Source: Litoreibacter albidus
Lineage (GTDB): Bacteria > Pseudomonadota > Alphaproteobacteria > Rhodobacterales > Rhodobacteraceae
Length of the DNA: 64,000 bases
Assembly (NCBI RefSeq): GCF_900107015.1
Contig: NZ_FNOI01000002.1
Span: forward strand, 496,001-560,000
Reading direction: 5' to 3'
Both the position numbers and the translations under genes were made by a program. Shown piece by piece: positions 26,565-34,819 of this stretch (positions within the stretch are counted from its first letter, which is position 1; each line of letters starts with the position of its first letter). Below the pieces are notes generated by a model, which had not been told where the DNA came from, did no database searches, and was given only the letters and a program-made list of their open reading frames with translations.

Positions 26565-27569
26565 ATGACAAGCCCAAGCTTTAACAAACAGACAGTGGAT
26601 ACTCTTGGGCGTTGAGCACGTTACCAATGTTCGAACCCTGATTGTCGTGCTCACACAGTCCCACCCAACAGCAATCCAGAAAAATCGACAACAATCGGCG
26701 AAGCGGCTCACATAATGGGAGCCAAGTCCGGTGCTGTTCGATACGATCCATCGATGTCCGACATGACTCGATCATCCATTACAAATGGTATTTGGTTGTG
26801 TAGAAACTGCCATGGTCAAATCGATCGAGATGAAGCTCAATTTCCACCAGAGCTTCTCGTTGCGTGGCGCAAGGAGCATGAGGATTGGGTTTTGCGTGAG
26901 CTAGGTACTCGCGGTGAGCAAATGCGTCACGATCTTGAGATGTCTCGCTACCCCTTCTTAGAAGGCTGCCCAGCGATTGTTCAACGAATTGCTCTGGATC
27001 GACCGACCGGATGGGAGTGGAGGCTTGCCGCAGAGTTACTTCGGCATCTGAACGGTCCGCAGTTTAAGAGACTCAAGAACCTTCAGTCTGGCCAAACCTA
27101 CAAACCATTGCCTCGCGTTCAGCTTGAAGACTTTATCGATTTCATTGTGGAGCGAACTCATGTCATGGGAAGCTTGCTTGGACCACTAGTCAGCATTCTC
27201 CACCGACTTACAGACAGCTTTGGCGCTCCGAGCGTTGCAGGTGATGCCGAGGAAATCTACGACTGTTGCGTCCTCATGCGCGACATACTGGTAACCGCCG
27301 TTGACCACGAAGAGATACTCAGCTTCACGCAAGTCCCAGAGGAGGGTGAGGCATTACGCGACTTATTGCTCAACGCATTGGGCCAGAACCTGATAAAACT
27401 GGTCGAATTCCCTGATACACTCGACAGCCTCATCGCCCTCATCGGAACCGATCACGGTGGTACATATGAAAACCCACATACCGTCACCCATATCGTAACC
27501 TTCGATCTACCCAACGACTTCGATAAAAGCTTCAATCGAGATCTGAAGCGTTTCGAGCGCTTAATATGA
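26565..27569 (+). pseudogene. HNH endonuclease gene interrupted by an in-frame TGA at codon 17
   Basis: From ATG 26565 (GGAA 9 bases upstream) the frame reads 16 codons, then TGA at 26613-26615, then continues open in the same frame to 27569. After the stop it encodes the zinc-binding CSNPDC, EAAHI with the first catalytic His, RYDPSM, and NGIWLCRNCHGQID with the Asn and second His, all parts of one HNH domain. The stop falls where an Arg is expected (GR-stop-ARYQCSN), so CGA to TGA is the simplest explanation. A later ATG at 26715 would lose the zinc ligands and catalytic His. The C-terminal 190 residues are an unrecognised, mostly helical domain. The locus is probably a defence or mobile nuclease that has been switched off. 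Confidence 0.8.
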
Positions 27570-27940
27570 GCAAAGCTCATGCTCACAAAAGCCTTTCCAT
27601 GCCATGGGAGCAGCTACCACCCCCCATCGCTCTACAGAGGCCCCTACTCCCCTTCCGTTAACTGGAAACAGTAGGGCCTGCGCAGCAAGATGCGATCGGC
27701 TGACAATTAGGTTTGAAATTTTGCACACATTTCGGGCAATGCGATACCTGTTTTGCTGATGCGGAAAATTCCATATCGACAGCAGGCGCCCGGCTGCTAC
27801 CCGCCTCATTGCAGCGATGGGGGTACTCCCTACGCGGGACCCGTATTTAGTTTATTATTTTAATGACTTACGATAATATTACCGCTGACGCGGGGGGGCG
27901 ATGACCTGCCGATGTGTTGGCAGGGCAGGACCTTTGTGTT
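27570..27940. other. Intergenic stretch after the HNH gene
   Basis: This 371-bp stretch has no convincing coding frame. It contains a long imperfect hairpin (27638-27679), an AT-rich patch near 27848-27885 and a CCTGCC/GGCAGG hairpin at 27905-27924, which could end transcription of the minus-strand small gene. Confidence 0.5.
27638..27679. repeat. Imperfect 42-bp inverted repeat
   Basis: AGGCCCCTACT at the left pairs with AGTAGGGCCT at the right (one bulged C). Inside it TTCC pairs with GGAA around a GTTAAC core. It has no T-tract, so it could be a relic of a mobile-element end or a stable 3' structure. Confidence 0.5.
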
Positions 27941-28117
27941 TCAGCCGTTCATCCTAAGGAGAACAGAGTAGACATCCTGACTGACGTCCAGCTTTACGCC
28001 GCTCTTGAGTGTTATTTGTGAATATTCATCTGTAGTTCCGCAGATGTAGTTGATGTTGGTCGTTGGGACGAAAATGATGTGGTCGGTGCAGTCTTCGAAG
28101 ACGCAGATTGTGTTCAT
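27941..28117 (-). CDS. Small hypothetical protein (58 aa)
   Basis: ATG 28117 has AAGGA 8 bases upstream, a good Shine-Dalgarno sequence. The 58-residue product starts MNTICVFEDCTDH, has a strand-rich middle (IIFVPTTNINYICG) and ends with LDVSQDVYSVLLRMNG. The alternation of hydrophobic strands, with a Leu-Lys-Ser-Gly turn near the end, suggests a small beta-fold; I do not recognise the family. It is transcribed toward the HNH relic. The resolvase relic lies upstream on the same strand. Confidence 0.55.
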   Translation of the reverse strand: MNTICVFEDCTDHIIFVPTTNINYICGTTDEYSQITLKSGVKLDVSQDVYSVLLRMNG

Positions 28118-28230
28118 GGGGTAGTCCTTTGGTTAGGGGTAATAGGTATTTTCACCACCGCCCGAACCGTGTTGCGGAGAAAGTCAGAAGTTATTTCGGC
28201 GTGAGTGTTTGGCCGTGACTGGCGGCGTTA

Positions 28231-28898
28231 TCAGCCGCCGTTAGGCGGTCTAATGGTTGCTTTGACGGTAGATGGTCCCCACACGCCGCAACGGGCTGTC
28301 TGGTCGTTGGCTGCGTTCAATGCGGCTGCGATGTCGCGCACGGTCTTCTTGGAGTCACGCATCGGCATGATGATTGCGCGGATACGTTCGGCACGATCAT
28401 TGGCGTTCGCCTTCACCACTTCGTTGCGCTTCATTGTCTTGTCGCGCAGACCACCCAACTTGACGCCACGCGCCTTGGCTTCTTTCAATGCCGCCTTGGT
28501 CCGTAGAGATATGAAACGGCGCTCTTGCTCTGCAAGGGCTGCATAGATGTGAAGCTGAACGCATCTGCGGTCGGCATGGATGCCACACGGAACGTGATGC
28601 GCTTGTCTTCCATGAGTTGTGCAATGAAGGACACCTTGCGGCTCAGACGGTCCAGTTTGGACACGAGCAATTCTGCACCTGTCTTCCGCGCCAGTTCCAT
28701 CGCCTTGGCCAGTTCGGGGCGGTCGTTGTTACCACCGGACAGTACGTCCGTGAACGTGCCAAGTATTTCGAAAGGGACGTCGGAGTAATTCTGTAAATAG
28801 AGATCGATGTCGCGCTGCTGGGCTTCAAGGCCGAGGCCGAGGCCGCTCTTGCCTTGTTCCTTCGTCGAGACTCTGCGGTAGATCACGTATTCCTGCAT
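28231..28898 (-). pseudogene. Small serine recombinase (resolvase family), frameshifted
   Basis: Reading starts at ATG 28898: MQEYVIYRRVSTKEQGKSG with the Ser nucleophile region, then VSKLDRLSRKVSFI, the resolvase catalytic signature. At about 28557 one base is missing. Up to there the frame gives TADAF; restoring one C continues as QLHIYAALAEQERRF and KEAKARGVKLGG in the frame that ends at 28231. The rejoined protein would be about 222 residues with a short C-terminal DNA-binding part, normal for this family. As it stands, the product would stop at 28485. This is either a recent inactivation or a sequence error. Confidence 0.85.
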
Positions 28899-28913
28899 CG
28901 GATGCCCTCCCGT

Positions 28914-28932
28914 TCTAATCGTCGTCGTTAGA
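28914..28932. promoter_or_regulatory. Candidate recombinase or promoter site between resolvase and toxin-like gene
   Basis: TCTAA (28914-28918) and TTAGA (28928-28932) form an inverted repeat with a 9-bp spacer in the 35-bp gap between divergent genes. The motif ACGTGGGCAA is repeated just after it (first copy from 28932). Resolvase genes often sit beside their own res site, but the motif was not matched to a known one. Confidence 0.3.
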
Positions 28933-28933
28933 C

Positions 28934-30350
28934 GTGGGCAATACTGATTATGAACGTGGGCAAGGGGTCTGCAACTGTGATACGGCGAACTTGTTCCTTT
29001 GCGATTTGCCTGAGGATATCCAAAGTCGATTAATGCTACGAGGGTTGGTGAACGGCCAACCGACCGAAGTATTACCTGTTGGTGAAATTCATCGGCATCC
29101 CAATTCGATTGAGGGCACAACGAACGCGTTGGAGCTTGCTGGGACGGGCATAGCCCCTCAGGCGATATTTGACCAAATCGACGTTGGCGAACCGAACTTT
29201 CCTGAAGACGTTAGGACGCTTATCGGGCTCAGAGAGACGCAACAGCAGGTTGTTGAAGACCCTCTGCTCGCCAGTCTTAGGCAGATGATTGTCCATCCTG
29301 ACACGATGTCAACAATGCGCCCTGTATATGAGCGCCGGCTTGCAGAGCTTGAGCAACAAGACCGGCAGAGGACCGCCAATGATTACGCGGCGGCGGGCGG
29401 CGATGGAGAGGCCGTCTACACACTCACCATTCCATCAGCAAATCTACCTGTCGGAACGTTAAACTTGGAAGAACTGACGCCTGATCAAATCATCACGCTG
29501 TCGGAGGATTTAGCCGGTGCATTTGACGTCAATTTTGACAGTGAACCATCTGTCATGGCTGCATTGGGCGGCAGGTGTGCGCGTGCGGCCTTGTCCCTGG
29601 GGATAAGACTGGAGCAAATTTTTCAGGCTATCGGGGGCCAGCGCCTCTCGACACTATCTGCTGTCGACAAATTACGTCTGCGTGGCGTGTTTTTGCGCGA
29701 AATTTGGGTGACGGACACGAGTAAAGTATCAATCGTTCAAGGCCGAAAAATCATTTCATTCAAAGGTTACGCAGGGTTGCGGGTCTTTATGTCGGCGACA
29801 TATTATCCGGCGTCATCCATCGCGGTGGTGAACGCAGGTGCTGTCGCGCGCAGCGCCTCCGACGCTTTGAGAAGTGCGGCAGGTCCTCCTTTCAGGGGCA
29901 CAGGCGGGATCTTTTTGGTTTTCGGCGGACTTGTCGAAGTGGCTTCTTGGATGTCTCAAGACGGGGAAAAATTCTTATCAGACCTGTTCATTGATTTGAC
30001 AGTTCTGGTTGCGACGACAGTTATTTCAACCATTGTTGCAACAGCTTTAATGATAGGGGTGATGGCTGTTTGGCGGCGTCGTCACAGCGCCGGCATTGGT
30101 GATCGGTGCTGCTGTTAGTGGCGTTGCCGTTCTGGTCGGCTGGTTTATTTCAAGTGGTCTCGATAGGAGCGGGTTGGTTGAGAGCGCCAAAGCGCACGCG
30201 CGCTCATTTCTTGCCGTACCTCAAGTGTTCTATGATCCCGACTGGCATCCGATTCAGCACATGGGTCCTCTTGAAGGGCTTGAGTATTTGCAAACCGCCG
30301 ACCAAGAGGAGTTTGGATATATAATGAAACGAGGATTCGGCCTTGACTGA
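28934..30350 (+). pseudogene. Membrane-active toxin-like protein, frameshifted near the C-terminus
   Basis: From GTG 28934 one frame encodes 394 residues and stops at 30118. The second frame continues the same hydrophobic domain to 30350. Removing one T from the TTT at 30069-30071 joins VMAV to GGVVTAPALVIGAAVSGVA, giving a 471-residue protein. The N-terminal 230 residues are soluble and unrecognised. Residues about 275-300 (ISFKGYAGLRVFMSATYY) resemble a segment of colicin-like effectors. The C-terminal region holds several Gly/Ala-rich hydrophobic helices and a terminal LDRSGLVES helix. The downstream membrane-protein gene starts inside its last codons, as expected of a toxin-immunity pair. 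The toxin call is an inference from layout. Confidence 0.6.
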
Positions 30351-31101
30351 AAATAGCGAAACATCCCCGCGCCGGCGTGTGGTTTACGTCCCGCTTTTAC
30401 CAAAAATAGAAGCACTCATGCTTTCACTCTTGGGAACAAGTCTTTCAATTCTGTTTTTTTGCGGGTTCGAATTGTCGATGAACGGCTGGTCCGCCTTCGT
30501 TTGGGGGCCGTTGGCGTTTTTTTGTGCCGTCTTTTTACTATTTGCTCTAAATTTGTAGGTGTTTCGCAACCCATGGGCGCATGCTCCACTTACATCCATA
30601 ACCGCAGGTCCGGCCTCGCCTCCTCTCATGGTGCTCTTAGCAGGTTTCATCCTATTTAGTTTTGGCGAACCATTAGCGGTAGCCATCGCAGTGATGGTGC
30701 CATTTCTTGTCCTCATATTTCTTCTTGGCTGGGTAGAGGCAACCCATTTGGATATTCAAAAAATGGAAGCTGATTTTCGTAAAAACAAGCGCTTACGAAG
30801 CTTGCCGGATGGGTTTCTCGCCTATGACAATTATTGGAAATTCGGTTGGGGCAAAGACGCCAAAATACCCAGATTTGGGTGGCGCAATTGGTTTGACGGC
30901 GCTGTTCTCGCTGCAATAATCCTAGCGATGTCCATTGGGGCAGCTGTCGCATTCACTAGTTCTGGCAATATTTTCAACATCCCGCCGCAATGGGGTATGG
31001 CGACCACAGCTATCTTGGTTGCACTGCTTTTGCGATCTGTTGCGACATCCTTTTTCGCACAGCTGACTTTTTTGCGGTACCTTGAAAGACCAAGCAAATA
31101 G
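30343..31101 (+). pseudogene. Polytopic membrane protein (possible immunity partner) interrupted by TAG
   Basis: TTG 30343 overlaps the end of the toxin-like gene by 8 bp, with GAGG upstream. It encodes 71 residues with two membrane helices and stops at TAG 30556-30558. The same frame stays open at once from GTG 30559 to 31101, encoding 180 more residues with about five helices (LMVLLAGFILFSF, VPFLVLIFLLGWV, AAIILAMSIGAAVAF, TTAILVALLL). There is no Shine-Dalgarno sequence before GTG 30559, so one gene of about 252 codons broken by a nonsense mutation is more likely than two genes. Coupling to the toxin-like gene suggests an immunity function, which is unproven. Confidence 0.6.
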
Positions 31102-31537
31102 GATCGAGTCCAGTAGTTCCAATTGAGAGCGCGGGCGATGGTGTTCCGATCCTCGGCCGCAATTTATCAGTATGGAGGTGGCTTCAAAGACAGGAGAGCT
31201 GATATTGATCCAACTCGCAGCATCGGTCAAAATGGGCTCGAAGCCGCCGTTATATCAATCGCGGCATATTCACCTGCTGACCTCACCCCCCCTCCAGTAG
31301 GGACGGCCCATTGCAGACATTCCTTCGATGCGAAATCTGACAAGCAGCCTTCCTGAAAGCCGTCGTTCGTACATCCTGCAGCATTTTGGACTGAGCGTAC
31401 GGCCGCAACGCGGACGAAGTGTGAATTCGCCGCAGCTGCACCAATTGAGGGTTTCGTCACATTGCGACCTAAGGGAGTAAGGTGAAACTTCTTGTGACGA
31501 TGGCTAGAAGGAGTGATCGCCGCTTTATCTTCTTCGT
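31102..31537. other. Intergenic stretch without a supported gene
   Basis: Short open frames exist here (for example plus 31123-31356 and minus 31227-31460), but they have low-complexity translations, no Shine-Dalgarno sequence and no recognisable motif. I see no gene, tRNA or clear repeat in this 436-bp stretch. Confidence 0.5.
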
Positions 31538-32404
31538 TCAGAACCAGCTCAAATGGTCGCAGATACCGGCAAGTTTGAGATCGGTAAACTGATGCCTGAT
31601 AACGTCATAAGCACGCGCTGACGTCTCGGTGGTTTTCAAGTCACCCGTGTCGATGGCATGAATGCCACCCGCGACAAAGTAGGCGGCAAACCCGTTTTGG
31701 GCAGCCCCTTTGATATCTGTCGGCAAGCCATCACCCACGACAAGTATTCGATTTTTTGAAAGAGTTCGCCCCGCAGCAATGGTCATTTGCGCTATGGCCG
31801 CTTGATATATTGGTGCCTCTGGCTTGCCAGCATAAGTGACTTTGCCGCCCAATTTTGCGTAAAGCTGCGCGATTGATCCCGCACAGATCACAATGCGGTT
31901 TCCGCTTTTCACGACCAAATCAGGATTGGCGCAGATCATATATACATCATTGTCACGCATTTCCAACAATATGCGCTCGTAGATTTCAACGCTTTCGATC
32001 CCATCGTTCAAAGGGCCTGTCAGTAGGCACAGCTTGGCGTCCTTACTACTGACCATTTGGTGTGTCCGGCCTTCCAGGATCGACTTGTCGCGCTCTGGAC
32101 CGAAGTGGAACAAAGGCGTGTCGGGCCGTTTTTGCAACAGCGACCTGGTCACATCGCCGGACGTGACAATCAAATCAAATGCCTCGCGCGGGACGCCCAG
32201 CTTAGTCAACTGCGGATAGATAACTTGGTTTGACCGCGGAGCGTTGGTGATCAGAATGACAATCCCGCCCTGCGCCCGATATTTGCAAAGGGTATCAATT
32301 GCGTCAGGAAAAGCGGCGATGCCGTTGTGCAGAACACCCCAGATGTCGCATAGCAAACCGTCATAACGTGGTGCAAGATCACTGAGTGGCATGAGTTTGG
32401 CCAT
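31538..32404 (-). CDS. HAD-superfamily class IIA phosphatase
   Basis: A 288-residue HAD hydrolase. Motif I is LLCDIWGVLHNG, with the nucleophile Asp and Asp+2 replaced by Trp (DxW), as in one NagD-like class IIA subgroup. Motif II is ILITNAPRS. Motif III/IV is ILVVGDGLPTDIKGAAQNG. The cap lies between motifs II and III. It would dephosphorylate a small phosphate ester. It is divergent from the aminotransferase-CDP-alcohol cassette across a 400-bp gap. A TAGGCC-TGT-GGCCTA inverted repeat (32405-32419) touches its start codon and could be an operator. Confidence 0.85.
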   Translation of the reverse strand: MAKLMPLSDLAPRYDGLLCDIWGVLHNGIAAFPDAIDTLCKYRAQGGIVILITNAPRSNQVIYPQLTKLGVPREAFDLIVTSGDVTRSLLQKRPDTPLFHFGPERDKSILEGRTHQMVSSKDAKLCLLTGPLNDGIESVEIYERILLEMRDNDVYMICANPDLVVKSGNRIVICAGSIAQLYAKLGGKVTYAGKPEAPIYQAAIAQMTIAAGRTLSKNRILVVGDGLPTDIKGAAQNGFAAYFVAGGIHAIDTGDLKTTETSARAYDVIRHQFTDLKLAGICDHLSWF

Positions 32405-32804
32405 TAGGCCTGTGGCCTAGGTGCAGGAGCGCGCCCAGTCAAGCGCCGCATAGGTCGCTTGCTATTTGCGGTTTTGCTCTGTACTTATACAGCTCCGCGG
32501 TCAGACAGGATCGCAGCCAATACGCGACAAGGTTACCTGCTTCAGCGCACCTTGTCTGTCTACCACGAAATTCGAATATTTTTGGGGCCAACAGGGCGTT
32601 AGTTTCAGCGCGCAATGGTGGCCCAATCCGCAACACGTGTGGAATAAAGTCATTTTCAGTTCTGCCCGCGTTCAATTTTGGGACGCCAAATCCACGGCAT
32701 CTTCTCAGGCTGTGTCTTCGAAATCGATTTGTGCCCTCTCGGTGTTCACGCGCGTTCCTCGCACGTGGAGATATCATGGGCGTAGCGGCTTTGCGTCCAA
32801 GGGC
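32405..32804. other. Divergent intergenic region of the HAD/aminotransferase cassette
   Basis: This 400-bp gap holds no supported gene. The plus frame upstream of the aminotransferase start is open from 32466 but does not look protein-like. The only clear structure is the TAGGCC/GGCCTA inverted repeat at 32405-32419. Confidence 0.45.
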
Positions 32805-34016
32805 ATGAGGTCGAAGAAGATTGAACTTGTTTTGGACAAATACCTGCTGTTCACCCCCGGCCCTGTCAATGTGGCCGCTTCCCTTCGCAATGCGATCTGC
32901 AAAGAAGACATTTGCCACCGCGAACCCGACTTTGATAGTCTTCTGGCGAGCATAGAGCAAAAGCTGCTCACCCTGTTTGAGATCAGAAAACGCAACCGCT
33001 ACCGTGCCGTTGTTATCACTGGGTCAGGGACTGCCGCAAATGAAGCTATCTTGTCTTCTGTCGTAGGGACCGGCGCGATTCTGATCCTATCGAATGGCGA
33101 GTTTGGGGAACGGTTGTACAAAACCTCGCTTATTCACAACGCCCGCACTCATCTGCTGCAACAGCCTTGGGGCATCCCGTTCGATACGGACCAGATCGCG
33201 GCCTACCTTGCGACCCATAAGATTGATGTCGTCGCGATGGTCCATCACGAGACATGTTCAGGCATGCTGAACCCGCTTGCCGCGATCGGTACACTGGCAA
33301 AGACGCATGGCGCGATCTTTGTCGTGGATGGCGTCAGTTCTGTTGGGGCCGAAGTTGTTGATATGGAGCGTTGTAATATCGCCTTTTGTTCCAGTTCAAG
33401 CTCCAAGGCAATTGGATCTTATCCCGGTTTGTCGTTTGTGATCGGGCGCAAGAAACAGTTTAAAAAGCTGAAACTGCATGCCCCAAAGACGACATATCTG
33501 AACCTCGCGACATTCTATCGTTTCCTCAAGGACCATAGCCAGACACCCAACACGCCCGCTGTCCCGCTGTTTTTCGCTCTAGATCAAGCGCTGGCCAACA
33601 TTCTATCCGAAGGTGTCGCCACTCGTTTCGCCCGCATCCGTGCGCGCGCGGATCAGCTTCGATTGGGGATGCGCAAACTCAACCTTGAATTCGTTCTGGA
33701 TGAGGCGAACATGTGCGCGATCCTGACGACCGTTAAAGTGCCGCCGTCAATCTCGGTACGTGATCTGCGTGACAAGCTACGCGAGAAATCAATCATTATC
33801 TATGAAGGTAAGGGCTGTTTTGCCGGAAAAGTCTTTCAGGTCGGCAACATCGGCGAACTGTCAGATCATGATACCCAGTTCTTTGTCAGTACACTAAGGG
33901 ACGTCCTGCTCGAACTTCAGGCAAAAGCCGCCGATGTTGTCGCCCCCATCCAGCCAAAGATATCCAAGCCAATCTTGTCGGCACTTGGGACGCATAAGCG
34001 GATTGCGATCATATAA
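32805..34016 (+). CDS. PhnW-like class V aminotransferase
   Basis: From ATG 32805 the 403-residue protein has the PhnW/serine-pyruvate-transaminase layout. It shows LLFTPGPVNVAASLR at the N-terminus, DICHREPDF, VVITGSGTAANEAILSS (phosphate-binding loop), VVAMVHHETCSGMLNPL, IFVVDGVSSVGAE (Asp that contacts the PLP ring) and SSSSKAIGSYPGLSF with the PLP lysine. PhnW interconverts 2-aminoethylphosphonate and phosphonoacetaldehyde. No PEP mutase or phosphonopyruvate decarboxylase is nearby, so the true substrate is open. AAGGG lies close to ATG 32805. The frame runs further upstream, but that part does not look coding. The stop overlaps the next start (TAATG). Confidence 0.8.
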   Translation: MRSKKIELVLDKYLLFTPGPVNVAASLRNAICKEDICHREPDFDSLLASIEQKLLTLFEIRKRNRYRAVVITGSGTAANEAILSSVVGTGAILILSNGEFGERLYKTSLIHNARTHLLQQPWGIPFDTDQIAAYLATHKIDVVAMVHHETCSGMLNPLAAIGTLAKTHGAIFVVDGVSSVGAEVVDMERCNIAFCSSSSSKAIGSYPGLSFVIGRKKQFKKLKLHAPKTTYLNLATFYRFLKDHSQTPNTPAVPLFFALDQALANILSEGVATRFARIRARADQLRLGMRKLNLEFVLDEANMCAILTTVKVPPSISVRDLRDKLREKSIIIYEGKGCFAGKVFQVGNIGELSDHDTQFFVSTLRDVLLELQAKAADVVAPIQPKISKPILSALGTHKRIAII

Positions 34017-34783
34017 TGATAGACAAAGCAGCACGACTTTGGGCGACGAAAACCAAGAATGATGAATGGTGGTCGTCGTTTGTTACAGCGCCCCTTGGGA
34101 TCGTTGCTAATTATTGGGCCGTGGACATTCCATCGCTGACGCCGAACCGGATCACTGCCTTATCCTTTGCTGTCGCGGTCGCTGCGACCTTTTGCATTTT
34201 GACCGGTGGCTCTGGCTGGTTCTTGGTTGCAGCCATTCTGATCCATCTCAGTCATATTCTTGACTGTATGGACGGCCAAATGGCGCGTTACCGGAAGGTG
34301 TCCTCCCCTGTTGGCAGCTACTTTGATCGCCTCACAGATCAGGTGCAGGTCACGCTTTGGTTCGGGGCAGCGGGTTATGCCGCTTACGCGCAATCGCTCA
34401 GTGTGGTGCCCGTGTTCCTTGTCCTGATTGGTATCGCGTTCTACGGGCTGCGTGGATATGTGAAGTATGTCGCACTTGAGATCGAGACAGCGCACGATCC
34501 TGACTATCCCGCTAAGATAGCACGCCTGGAACGGAAGGACCCTGTGGCCGGTCTAGGCTTTGGTGTCGTGGCAAATGTCAGGTGGTTCTTGAAAGAACAG
34601 CCCAAGCTCTTCGCCTTTGACGAAGGCGTGTTCGTCTTCATGCTGTCAGCGGCGCTGATCTTTGATCAGCTCACACCGATGCTGTGGATCTTTGCCGCTA
34701 GTCAGGTGTTTTGGGGCACCTTCAAATCATGGCAACGCGGCAGAAATCTTGACGCGAACCACAAGCTTTCAATTCAGAAATAA
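34016..34783 (+). CDS. CDP-alcohol phosphatidyltransferase-family membrane enzyme
   Basis: A 255-residue integral membrane protein with the complete catalytic signature D-x2-D-G-x2-A-R-x8-G-x3-D-x3-D, seen as DCMDGQMARYRKV then GSYFDRLTD. Around six membrane helices surround it. Family members transfer a phospho-alcohol between a CDP-linked donor and an acceptor alcohol, for example to make phospholipid head groups or inositol phosphates. ATG 34016 overlaps the aminotransferase stop. With a cytidylyltransferase-like gene next door, it could use a CDP-activated amino-alcohol or aminophosphonate as donor. The acceptor is unknown. Confidence 0.9.
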   Translation: MIDKAARLWATKTKNDEWWSSFVTAPLGIVANYWAVDIPSLTPNRITALSFAVAVAATFCILTGGSGWFLVAAILIHLSHILDCMDGQMARYRKVSSPVGSYFDRLTDQVQVTLWFGAAGYAAYAQSLSVVPVFLVLIGIAFYGLRGYVKYVALEIETAHDPDYPAKIARLERKDPVAGLGFGVVANVRWFLKEQPKLFAFDEGVFVFMLSAALIFDQLTPMLWIFAASQVFWGTFKSWQRGRNLDANHKLSIQK

Positions 34784-34819
34784 TTTTCAGCATCGCTGAT
34801 GATTAAAGGACCAAAGTAT

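Noticed and set aside
26613-26615. TGA in the HNH gene as a selenocysteine codon
   Set aside because: The position corresponds to an Arg in the expected sequence, no selenocysteine insertion hairpin is evident after it, and neighbouring genes also carry simple lesions.
27847-27885. AT-rich patch near the 58-residue gene as an origin or promoter
   Set aside because: No iterons, DnaA boxes or promoter elements could be recognised; composition alone is not enough.
31123-31356. A 77-codon plus-strand frame after the membrane-protein relic
   Set aside because: No Shine-Dalgarno sequence, non-protein-like composition and no recognisable motif.
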